DNA of 64,000 nt from Gryllotalpicola ginsengisoli DSM 22003 (GTDB taxonomy: Bacteria; Actinomycetota; Actinomycetes; Actinomycetales; Microbacteriaceae). Positions 16,570-24,450 of this stretch are shown here, one piece after another; position 1 is the first letter of the stretch, and each line of letters opens with the position of its first letter. A program made the position numbers and the translations under genes. Location of the stretch: the NCBI RefSeq assembly GCF_000419445.1, contig NZ_AULK01000003.1, positions 62,001 through 126,000 on the forward strand, written 5' to 3'. The notes beneath the pieces are model-generated. The model saw nothing but the letters and a program-made list of their open reading frames with translations, was not told the origin of the DNA and searched no databases.

Positions 16570-18721
16570 CCGCGCCCTCGCCTTCGCCTGTCGGAGCGAG
16601 GGCGGCCCGCTTTTCGCGCCTGCGACGACGGATGCTGCGCACCAGACCGAACGCGAAGAATCCGACGATCAGCACGCCGAGCGCGAGGGCGCCGATGCCC
16701 TCCCAGTCGGCGCGGACGTCGACGCTGGCGCCCTTGGCGCTGCCGATCGGGACCCCCGACCGGCTGTAGAGCTGCAGATCCAGCCACACCGTGCCGTTGC
16801 CGAGCTGGGCCTTGACCGGCACCAGAACGTTCGCGCTGGAATCGGCGGGGATGACCCGGTCGGTGTCGGTGTCGATCTCGAGCAGCGGGGACGACGGCCG
16901 CGTGCGCAGCCGCACTTCCACGGGGTGGTCGAGCCGGTTGGTCACCGTGATCGGGATCAGCGCCTGGCTGCTGAGCTGATGGATCTTGCCCGGCGCGACG
17001 ATCTGCACCGCCGAGAGGTCTTCGGCCGTCTTGGAGAGGTTCTTCGTGACCGCGGTCGACCAATCCGCCGACCCCGTCCAGCCGACGGCGAGCAGCGACA
17101 GCAGTTCATTGCGGGTCGGCGCGGTCAGCAGGCTCGGCTGCTGCAGCACGCTCGAGAACTGCGCGATGGTCTGGCCCGTCTCGGCGGACCCGGCGCGTTC
17201 GTCGCCCTCGCGGTCGATCAGGCGTTCCACGAGACTGATTCGGGACGCCGAAGCCTTGTGGTCGACGAGCTGCAGCCCTGTGGTGCGAGGAGCGACCAGG
17301 GCGTCGCGCAGGCTCGAGACGTGCGTCGAGCCGGAGCCGGCGACCAGCTCGAGCGCCGACACGGCGGCGCCCACATCGGCGGGCCAGAACCGGTCGAGCG
17401 CTGCCAGAACGACGCCGCCGTCCGTGGCGGAGCCGGCGGCGAGGGTGAGTTGCGCCTCGAGGGCGGCACGGGTGCTGGACTGTTCGAGAGGATCGGCGGC
17501 ACGCATGGCTGCCGTGAGCGCGGCGCTGATGCCGTCGTCGGCGACGAGCGCCGTGCCGCCGGAGACCGGGAGCACCGTATTGGGCGTGCCCGTGAGCGAG
17601 GCCGCATTGGTGTTGGATCCCGACAGGATGGTCGTGGTGAGGCCGCCCCGCGCGAAGGTCTGCACGTCGGCCTGACGCACCTCGCCGGCCGCCGGCCAGG
17701 CGATCCCGCCCAGCGTGTAGGGCCAGTCGAGCAGTTCGGCCGTGGTCGGCAGCTTGCTGCTGCTCGTGGGGCTGGGCGACGGGGTCGCGGATGAATCCGA
17801 ATCGCTGGGCGTCGGCGAGTCGGTCGACTCGCCGACGGTCAGCGGAGAACCGTGATCGCCTGGGTCCATCGCGTAATCGAAGGAGATCGGGGTGAGCTGC
17901 CGGGAGAGCCCGGCCTGCGACTCGAGGGCGGGATCGGCGTCGGCGTACTGCAGGGGGAAGGACGGGTTGCTGAGGGCCGCGAGGGAGCTCAACCAGTCCT
18001 GGGCGCTCTGGGGGGCGCTGCTGCCGAGCACGCGGATCGACGCGAGGATCATCGGATCGATGCCCAGGGTGAGCGACGGGGTCTGCTGGGCGATCTGCAG
18101 CTCCCGGGTCAACAAGCCGCCCGGCGCGGTGTAGGTGGCCAGGTCGTTCGACCCGATCAGCCCGTCGCTGCGGGCCGGGACCGTCAGCGGCATGACGACC
18201 GCCACCCCGAGGCTGTTCGCGCTCGAGCCCCGCCAGACCACCGTTCCGGTGCCGGTGCCGAGAGACCCGGCATCCGTCTTCACCGTCGCCGACAGCCCGT
18301 AGACCGCCGCGCTCTTGCCGCTCAGCTTGACCTTCGAGGCCGGAACGGTCAGGGTCGCGACGGCCAGCGTGGCACCGGGCGGGACCGCATCGGTCGCCGC
18401 GCTCGCGAGCGTGCGTCGCGGCAGCGAACCGGGCGACTTCTGCCACGCGGCGAGCGCGGTGCGACTCGTGATCGCGGACCGGGTGAGCTGAACGCTCACG
18501 GTGCCGGCCTCGATCGTCGAGGAGCCCGGGTTCTTCACGACGACGGTGACCGACAGGCTCTGTTTTCCGGAGAGCCGGCCGGCGTCGTCGGCGAACACCT
18601 GCACGGTCGGAGCGCTCGCGGAGTCGGTCGCGGCGTGGGCGGGCGCGGGGGACGCGACCAGTGCCTGCATGCAGAGCAGAATCGCGACCAGGGCGCCCGC
18701 TAGACGCATGCGTCGGCGCAC
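16562..18721 (-). CDS. DUF6049 family secreted membrane-anchored protein
   Basis: This 719-residue protein has a signal peptide (about residues 1-30, cut near AHAATD), a long extracellular region, a Ser/Asp/Pro-rich linker around residue 300, and one C-terminal transmembrane helix (ALALGVLIVGFFAFGLVRSI) followed by a basic tail RRRRREKR. Upstream of murJ and next to cca is the conserved place of DUF6049 proteins in actinobacteria. The function is not established; the linkage suggests a role in cell-wall synthesis or lipid II handling. Confidence 0.82.
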   Translation of the reverse strand: MRRRMRLAGALVAILLCMQALVASPAPAHAATDSASAPTVQVFADDAGRLSGKQSLSVTVVVKNPGSSTIEAGTVSVQLTRSAITSRTALAAWQKSPGSLPRRTLASAATDAVPPGATLAVATLTVPASKVKLSGKSAAVYGLSATVKTDAGSLGTGTGTVVWRGSSANSLGVAVVMPLTVPARSDGLIGSNDLATYTAPGGLLTRELQIAQQTPSLTLGIDPMILASIRVLGSSAPQSAQDWLSSLAALSNPSFPLQYADADPALESQAGLSRQLTPISFDYAMDPGDHGSPLTVGESTDSPTPSDSDSSATPSPSPTSSSKLPTTAELLDWPYTLGGIAWPAAGEVRQADVQTFARGGLTTTILSGSNTNAASLTGTPNTVLPVSGGTALVADDGISAALTAAMRAADPLEQSSTRAALEAQLTLAAGSATDGGVVLAALDRFWPADVGAAVSALELVAGSGSTHVSSLRDALVAPRTTGLQLVDHKASASRISLVERLIDREGDERAGSAETGQTIAQFSSVLQQPSLLTAPTRNELLSLLAVGWTGSADWSTAVTKNLSKTAEDLSAVQIVAPGKIHQLSSQALIPITVTNRLDHPVEVRLRTRPSSPLLEIDTDTDRVIPADSSANVLVPVKAQLGNGTVWLDLQLYSRSGVPIGSAKGASVDVRADWEGIGALALGVLIVGFFAFGLVRSIRRRRREKRAALAPTGEGEGADG

Positions 18722-18799
18722 CTGACCTCCTCTGCCGCCATGCGGTCGAGTCTACGGGGGCGCGGCTGAGGGGCCGCGGAGCGCCGCCGGTGCCCTCGC

Positions 18800-18805
18800 T
18801 AAGAT
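18800..18805 (+). promoter_or_regulatory. -10 box of a likely leaderless cca mRNA
   Basis: TAAGAT ends 7 nt before the cca ATG and no Shine-Dalgarno lies between, so transcription probably begins at the start codon. Confidence 0.5.
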
Positions 18806-18812
18806 CGCTGGC

Positions 18813-20240
18813 ATGCAGAGCGTGGCCGATTCTCTTGCGCGCCTGCGCTCTCTGGCCACGTCGCCGATCGTCTCGCGCCTCGCCGAGGCGTTCGCCGACG
18901 CCGGCTTCGAGCTCGCCCTCGTGGGCGGCCCCGTGCGCGACGCGCTGCTGGGCCGCGCGGTGCACGACCTCGATCTCACGACGGATGCCCGGCCCGACGA
19001 CATCCTGCGCGTCGTCGGTCCGCTCGCCGAGACGACCTGGGACGTCGGTCGCGCGTTCGGCACGATCGCCGCGCGGGTCGACGGCGAGACGGTGGAGATC
19101 ACCACCTACCGCGCCGACAGCTACGACGGCGCGACGCGCAAGCCGACGGTCGAGTTCGGCGACAGTCTCGCCGGCGACCTGGTGCGCCGCGACTTCACCG
19201 TCAACGCCCTTGCGCTGCGCGTCCCGCAGATCAAGCTGGAGGACCCGTCGGGCGGGGTGGACGACCTGCTGGCGAAGGTGCTGCGCACCCCCATCGACCC
19301 GGCCGTGTCGTTCGGCGACGATCCGCTGCGCATGCTGCGGGCGGCGCGCTTCGCGGCGCAGCTCGGCTTCGAGGTGGCGGCCGAGACGATGGACGCGATG
19401 AGCCGGATGCGCGAGTCGCTGCAGATCGTCAGCGCAGAGCGCATCCGTGACGAGCTCGTCAAGCTGCTCGCCGCGCAGACCCCGCGGCCGGGCCTCGAGC
19501 TGCTCGTCCACACCGGTCTCGCCGAGTCGGTGCTGCCCGAGCTGCCGGCGCTCCGGCTCGAGATCGACGCCGAGCACCGGCACAAGGACGTCTACGAGCA
19601 CTCGCTGACGGTGCTCGACCAGGCCATCGGATACGAGCACTCGCGCCACCCGGGCGAACCGCCCGACGTCACCCTGCGCCTGGCCGCGCTGCTGCACGAC
19701 ATCGGCAAGCCTGCCACCCGCAAGCTCGAGCCCGGCGGCGCGGTCAGCTTCTACAACCACGACCTGGTCGGGGCGCGGATGGCGCGCAAACGGCTCTCCG
19801 CCCTGCGATTCGACAACGAGACCATCGCCGCCGTCAGCCGGCTGATCGAACTGCACCTGCGCTTCTTCGGCTACACCGACGGGGCCTGGACCGACTCGGC
19901 CGTGCGCCGGTACGTGCGTGACGCCGGCGACCAGCTGGAGCGGCTGCACATCCTCACCCGCAGCGACGTGACCACCCGCAACAGGCGCAAGGCCGAGCGG
20001 CTCGCCTTCGCCTACGACGACCTCGAGGCCCGCATCGCCGAGATCAAGGAGCAGGAGGAGCTCGACGCCATCCGCCCCGACCTCGACGGCAACCAGGTGA
20101 TGCGCCTGCTCGAGCTGAAGCCCGGCCCGGAGGTGGGCGAGGCGATGCGCTTCCTGATGGAGTTGCGTCTCGACGAGGGGCCGCTCGGCGAGGAGGAGGC
20201 GACCCGGCGGCTGCTGGACTGGTGGCGGGCGCGGCCATGA
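18813..20240 (+). CDS. cca: CCA tRNA nucleotidyltransferase
   Basis: The enzyme adds or repairs the 3'-CCA end of tRNAs. The 475-residue protein has the nucleotidyltransferase motif LVGGPVRDALLGR at residues 37-48 with catalytic Asp residues in HDLDLTTDA, the neck region FGDDPLRMLRAARFAAQL, and an HD domain (HKDVYEHSLTVL, LAALLHDIGKPATR) towards the C-terminus. It is divergent from the DUF6049-murJ pair, as in other actinobacteria. Its stop overlaps the start of a sugar permease, which is unusual for a tRNA maturation gene. Confidence 0.95.
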   Translation: MQSVADSLARLRSLATSPIVSRLAEAFADAGFELALVGGPVRDALLGRAVHDLDLTTDARPDDILRVVGPLAETTWDVGRAFGTIAARVDGETVEITTYRADSYDGATRKPTVEFGDSLAGDLVRRDFTVNALALRVPQIKLEDPSGGVDDLLAKVLRTPIDPAVSFGDDPLRMLRAARFAAQLGFEVAAETMDAMSRMRESLQIVSAERIRDELVKLLAAQTPRPGLELLVHTGLAESVLPELPALRLEIDAEHRHKDVYEHSLTVLDQAIGYEHSRHPGEPPDVTLRLAALLHDIGKPATRKLEPGGAVSFYNHDLVGARMARKRLSALRFDNETIAAVSRLIELHLRFFGYTDGAWTDSAVRRYVRDAGDQLERLHILTRSDVTTRNRRKAERLAFAYDDLEARIAEIKEQEELDAIRPDLDGNQVMRLLELKPGPEVGEAMRFLMELRLDEGPLGEEEATRRLLDWWRARP

Positions 20241-21115
20241 GCCGCCGCAGCGGTCGGGCGGGCGAGGCGCTGGCCGGCTACGCGATGCTCGCGCCCAGCT
20301 TGTTCGGGCTGCTCGCGTTCCTCGCCGTGCCGATCGGCGTCGTCGTCTGGCTGAGCTTCCAGAACTGGGACCTCATCGCCCCGCTGCGCCCGGTCGGCCT
20401 CGCCAACTGGCGCGACGTGCTCACCGACCCCGATTTCGGGCACGCGCTGCTGGTGACCGCGCTGTTCGCCCTCATGGTGGTGCCGGTGCAGACGGCGCTC
20501 GCGCTGCTGCTGGCGGTGCTGCTGACCCGCGGCCTGCCCGGCTCCGCGCTGTTCCGGGTGATCTACGTCATCCCCTGGGTGTGCGCGCCCCTCGCGCTGG
20601 GGCTGGTGTGGAAATGGATCTTCGCGCCGAGCTACGGTGCGCTGAACGCCGTGCTCGGCACGCACACGGCGTGGCTCACGGAGCCGGCGCTCGCGCTGCC
20701 GGCGATCGCCGCCGTCACCATCTGGTCGCAGGTCGGCTACGTCACCCTCTTCTTCATCGCGGGGCTGTCGCAGATCCCGGACCACCTGCTCGAAGCGGCC
20801 CGGGTCGACGGGGCCGGGCCGGTGCGGGTGTTCTTCTCGATCACGCTGCCGCTGCTGCGACCGACCATGTTCTTCGTGCTGGTGACGAGCGTCATCTCCG
20901 CCTTCCAGGTGTTCGACACCGTCTACGCGCTCACGCAGGGCGGTCCGCAGGGCGCCACCGACGTCGTCGCCTACGCGATCTACCACGAGGCCTTCACGGC
21001 GTTCGACCTCGGTCACGCGGCGGTGATGGCGCTCGTGCTCTTCGCCGTCCTGGTCGTGGTGACGCTGGCGCAGCAGCTCTACTTCCGTCGGAGGATCAGC
21101 TATGAGATCGGATGA
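20237..21115 (+). CDS. Sugar ABC transporter permease (MalF type), importer 1
   Basis: This 292-residue inner-membrane permease has about six hydrophobic helices and the ABC-permease EAA loop LEAARVDGAGPVRVFFSITLP, where the ATPase docks. The ATG at 20237 overlaps the cca stop; a GTG at 20222 would add five residues. It forms an importer with the next two genes (second permease, binding lipoprotein). No ATPase gene is present, so a shared MsiK-like ATPase is presumed. Substrate unknown; likely a sugar or oligosaccharide of the CUT1 class. Confidence 0.88.
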   Translation: MSRRSGRAGEALAGYAMLAPSLFGLLAFLAVPIGVVVWLSFQNWDLIAPLRPVGLANWRDVLTDPDFGHALLVTALFALMVVPVQTALALLLAVLLTRGLPGSALFRVIYVIPWVCAPLALGLVWKWIFAPSYGALNAVLGTHTAWLTEPALALPAIAAVTIWSQVGYVTLFFIAGLSQIPDHLLEAARVDGAGPVRVFFSITLPLLRPTMFFVLVTSVISAFQVFDTVYALTQGGPQGATDVVAYAIYHEAFTAFDLGHAAVMALVLFAVLVVVTLAQQLYFRRRISYEIG

Positions 21116-21953
21116 GCGGCGGCGCAGGGTGCGCGGCGCGCTCGCCGGCGCATCCGTCTACCTCGTCCTCATCGCCGGCGCCGTGCTCACGCTCGCGCCG
21201 TTCGTGCTCTCGGTGATGACCTCGCTGAAGACCTCCAGGCAGTTGGCGACCGAGCCCGCGCTCGCCGCGCCGCAGCCGGCGACGGGACGCAACTACTCCG
21301 CATTGTTCGGGGCGGGGGAAGGCTTCGGGCACGCCCTCGCGGTGACCGCGCTGGTCGTCGTGGTGGTGCTGATCGGGCAGCTGTCGTTCTCGATCCTCGC
21401 GGCGTTCGCGTTCGCCCGGCTGCGGTTCCCCGGCCGCGATGCGCTGTTCTGGGTGTACCTGGCTACGCTGATGATCCCGCCGTCGGTGACCCTGGTGCCG
21501 CTGTACCTGATGATGACCGAGGCGGGGCTGCGCAACACCTTCTGGGGTCTCGTGCTGCCGTACCTGTTCGGGTCGCCGTACGCGGTGTTCCTGCTGCGCG
21601 AGTACTTCCGCGGCATCCCGCAGGATCTCGTCGACGCCGCCCGGCTCGACGGTGCCGGTCCCGTGCGCGTGCTGCTGCAGCTCGTGCTGCCGCTCTCGCG
21701 CCCCGTGATCGCGACCCTCGCGGTGATCACGGTGGTCACGCACTGGAACAACTTCATCTGGCCGCTCATCATCACAAGCGGTAACACGTGGCAGGTGGTG
21801 ACCGTGGCCACTGCTAGCCTCCAATCCCAGTACAACGGGAACTGGACCCTGGTGATGGCCGCGACCACGCTCGCGATCGCGCCGCTGCTCATCGTGTTCC
21901 TCATCTTCCAGCGGCAGATCGTGCGCTCGATCGCGATCACCGGCTTCCGCTGA
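21102..21953 (+). CDS. Sugar ABC transporter permease (MalG type), importer 1
   Basis: This 283-residue partner permease has an N-terminal helix (SVYLVLIAGAVLTLAPFVLS), SILAAFAFARLRFPGRDALF, MIPPSVTLVPLYLMM and the EAA loop LVDAARLDGAGPVRVLLQLV, ending IAITGFR as in MalG-type proteins. It overlaps the upstream permease by 14 bp and precedes the binding protein by 24 bp. CUT1 class is inferred from the pair architecture. Confidence 0.88.
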   Translation: MRSDERRRRVRGALAGASVYLVLIAGAVLTLAPFVLSVMTSLKTSRQLATEPALAAPQPATGRNYSALFGAGEGFGHALAVTALVVVVVLIGQLSFSILAAFAFARLRFPGRDALFWVYLATLMIPPSVTLVPLYLMMTEAGLRNTFWGLVLPYLFGSPYAVFLLREYFRGIPQDLVDAARLDGAGPVRVLLQLVLPLSRPVIATLAVITVVTHWNNFIWPLIITSGNTWQVVTVATASLQSQYNGNWTLVMAATTLAIAPLLIVFLIFQRQIVRSIAITGFR

Positions 21954-21977
21954 CCGACCCGAGAAGGAGAACGACGG

Positions 21978-23312
21978 ATGCCTCGACTGCGCGCCCTCGT
22001 CGCCACCGCCGCCCTGCTGGCCGCGGCGGGCGCCCTGCTCACCGGGTGCTCGCCGGCGTCGTCGGGAGCGACCACGCTGACGTTCCGCACCTGGGACGAG
22101 AACGCCGCGAAGGCGTACCGACAGTCGTTCGCGGCCCTGCACAAGAAGGACCCCGACCTCACGGTCAAGGTGGACGTCGTGCCGTGGGCCGACTATTTCA
22201 CCAAGCTGCGCACAGACCTGGCCGGCGGCTCGGCCGACGACCTGTTCTGGATGAACGCGCAGAACTACAGCGAGTACGCGAAGAACGGCGCCCTCGTCGA
22301 CGTCGACAAGGCACTGGGCACGAGCGCGAAGAAGGCCTGGGCCCCGCAGGTGGTCGACCAGTTCACGCAGGACGGAACGCTGTGGGGGGTGCCGCAGACC
22401 TCCGACGGCGGCATCGCGGTGTACTACAACAAGGAGCTCGTGCAACAGGCGGGCCTCACGGAGGCCGACATCGCGAAGCTCACGTGGAGCCCGGACCACG
22501 GGGCGGACGACACACTGCTGAAGGTCGCGCAGAAGCTGACCAAGGATTCGAACGGGAAGACCGCCGACCAGCCCGGCTTCGACGCCGACAAGACGGTGCA
22601 GTGGGGCTACAGCGCCGCCCAGGACCTGCAGGCGATCTACCTGCCGTTCATCGGCTCGAACGGCGGCACCTTCCAGAAGTCGGACGGCACCTTCACCTTC
22701 ACGGATCCGAAGACGGAGCAGGCCTTCCAGTACCTCGTCGACCTGATCAACGAGTTCCACGTTGCGCCGTCGGCGGCCGACACCAACAGCGACGGCGACT
22801 TCACTCTCAACCAGTTCCAGCAGGGCAAGATCGCGCTCTTCCAGTCGGGGCTGTACAACCTGTCGAACGTCGCCGACAACGTCAAGTTCTCCTGGGGGGT
22901 CGTGTCGCTGCCGGCCGGTCCGGCGGGTGCCGTGAGCGTCACGAACGGCGTGTCCGTGGTCGGCAACGCGAAGAGCACCCACCAGAAGCAGGTCGCCGAG
23001 GTGCTGAAGTGGCTCGGGTCCGAGAAGGGCAACGCCTACATCGGATCCTCCGGCGCCAACCTGCCGGCGGTGCTCGACGCCCAGCAGGTCTACTTCGACC
23101 ACTGGAAGAAGGCCGGTGTGGACGTGAGCCCCTTCTTCGACGTGATCGACGACAAGCCGACCATCCCGGCACCCGTCGGCGCGCACTTCTCCGACGCGTC
23201 CACGGCGTTCAAGCCGTACCTCGACGAGGTCTTCCTCGGGCGCACCTCGGTGAAGAAGGGGCTCGAGCAGGCGCAGAAGGCCGCCAACAAGGCGGTCACC
23301 GGCGGGGACTAG
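21978..23312 (+). CDS. Sugar-binding lipoprotein, importer 1
   Basis: This 444-residue extracellular solute-binding protein (family 1) has a lipoprotein signal peptide with lipobox LLTGC (Cys25). The mature part begins TLTFRTWDENAAKAYRQSF and contains GVPQTSDGGIAVYYNKELV, typical of CUT1 binding proteins. The ribosome site GAGAAGGAGA precedes the ATG. Its stop codon overlaps that of the convergent LacI repressor in the palindrome CTAG (23309-23312). The substrate is not recognisable; the neighbouring GH127 suggests an arabinoside. Confidence 0.88.
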   Translation: MPRLRALVATAALLAAAGALLTGCSPASSGATTLTFRTWDENAAKAYRQSFAALHKKDPDLTVKVDVVPWADYFTKLRTDLAGGSADDLFWMNAQNYSEYAKNGALVDVDKALGTSAKKAWAPQVVDQFTQDGTLWGVPQTSDGGIAVYYNKELVQQAGLTEADIAKLTWSPDHGADDTLLKVAQKLTKDSNGKTADQPGFDADKTVQWGYSAAQDLQAIYLPFIGSNGGTFQKSDGTFTFTDPKTEQAFQYLVDLINEFHVAPSAADTNSDGDFTLNQFQQGKIALFQSGLYNLSNVADNVKFSWGVVSLPAGPAGAVSVTNGVSVVGNAKSTHQKQVAEVLKWLGSEKGNAYIGSSGANLPAVLDAQQVYFDHWKKAGVDVSPFFDVIDDKPTIPAPVGAHFSDASTAFKPYLDEVFLGRTSVKKGLEQAQKAANKAVTGGD

Positions 23313-24319
23313 AGTTCGCCGAGCGTCGAGGCGCGCGACACGAGCCGCGGCGGCACTCGCTCGACGCCCGAGTGCTCCCGGCCGGCGATCTTGTCGAGCA
23401 GCAGCTCGGCCGCGCGACGCCCGATCTGGCCCAGTTTGGGGTCAACAGTGGTGAGCGTCGGGCGCGAGCCGCTGACCATGACGTCCCAGTCGTCGTAGCC
23501 GGTGACGGCGATGTCGGACGGAATGCGGACCCCGCGCTCGCGCAACCGCTCGGTGACGCCCCGGGCGATCTGATCGCTGCCGCAGGTGATGGCATCCGGC
23601 ATCCGTGCGCCGTGTTCGAGCAGCGCTTCGGCGGCCGCTCGTCCCCATGCCTCGCTCCACTCCCCGAACAGCGGTGCGCCGTGCGGTTCGAGCCCGCGCT
23701 CGGTGAGACGTTGCGCCACGGCGTCGGCGCGAAGCCGTGCGCTCAAGTGGCTCACCGGCCCGGTGATGTGGGCGATGCGTTCTCGCCCGAGCGCGAGGAG
23801 GTGGTCGACGATGAGACGCATCCCTTCCGCCTCGTCGGCGACGACGGAGCTGTCGGCGGGGTCGTCGGAGGGAGCGTAGGCGTATACCGCCGGCAGGGCC
23901 GCGTCGATCGGATGCCGGGGCTCGGTTCGCCGCCCTGTCACAATCACCCCCTCGGCCCGCCGCTCGAGGACGTTGCGCAGGTAGTGCTGCTCGCGCAGCG
24001 GGTCGTCGCGGCTGTCGCAGAGGAAGACCAGCATCTTGCCGGCGGCGAGCGCGTTCTCCGCGCCGAGCATGATCGGGATGGAGAACCGGCCGATCGCGTC
24101 GCCCGTCAGCACGGCGACTGAGTAAGTGCGGCCGGAAGCGAGTGAGCGGCCGACGCCGTCGAACACGAAACCGAGGCGTTCGGCCGTCTCGCGCACCTTC
24201 TGCCGCGTGGCCTCGCGCAGCTGCCCCGTGTCGTTGAGCGCTTTCGACACGGTGGCGGGCGAGACGCCGGCCTCGCGGGCGATGTCGATCACGGTGATGC
24301 GCTTTCGGGGCGTAACCAT
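23309..24319 (-). CDS. LacI-family transcriptional repressor (GH127 operon)
   Basis: This 336-residue regulator has an N-terminal helix-turn-helix ITVIDIAREAGVSPATVSKA and hinge GFVFDGVGRSLASGRT, followed by a periplasmic-binding-protein-like sensor. The ATG at 24319 is preceded by GGAAAGAG; upstream in-frame starts would run into the promoter of the divergent GH127 gene. It is divergent from the GH127-importer operon and convergent with importer 1, so it probably controls one or both in response to an arabinose-containing sugar. Candidate operators lie at 24336-24345 and 24416-24427. Confidence 0.88.
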   Translation of the reverse strand: MVTPRKRITVIDIAREAGVSPATVSKALNDTGQLREATRQKVRETAERLGFVFDGVGRSLASGRTYSVAVLTGDAIGRFSIPIMLGAENALAAGKMLVFLCDSRDDPLREQHYLRNVLERRAEGVIVTGRRTEPRHPIDAALPAVYAYAPSDDPADSSVVADEAEGMRLIVDHLLALGRERIAHITGPVSHLSARLRADAVAQRLTERGLEPHGAPLFGEWSEAWGRAAAEALLEHGARMPDAITCGSDQIARGVTERLRERGVRIPSDIAVTGYDDWDVMVSGSRPTLTTVDPKLGQIGRRAAELLLDKIAGREHSGVERVPPRLVSRASTLGEL

Positions 24320-24335
24320 GGCCGGACTCTTTCCA

Positions 24336-24345
24336 GAAAATTTTC
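24336..24345. promoter_or_regulatory. Palindrome upstream of lacI (candidate autoregulatory operator)
   Basis: GAAAATTTTC is a perfect 10-bp palindrome between the lacI ribosome site and its likely promoter. It lacks the central CG usual for LacI operators, so this is tentative. Confidence 0.3.
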
Positions 24346-24381
24346 CAAAATGCGGAATGCAAAGGATATAACCCATTGTGG

Positions 24382-24427
24382 TTGACGTCGCAAATCGGGC
24401 GGGGCTAGCGTGACAGAAAACGTGTTC
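24382..24427 (+). promoter_or_regulatory. Promoter and LacI-type operator of the GH127 operon
   Basis: TTGACG (24382-24387), an 18-bp spacer and TAGCGT (24406-24411) make a promoter. Directly downstream GAAAACGTGTTC (24416-24427) is a near-perfect palindrome with a central CG pattern typical of LacI-family operators. Its position over the start of transcription fits repression by the adjacent LacI protein. Confidence 0.55.
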
Positions 24428-24450
24428 CGATTTGGACTCAAGGGAGAGCC

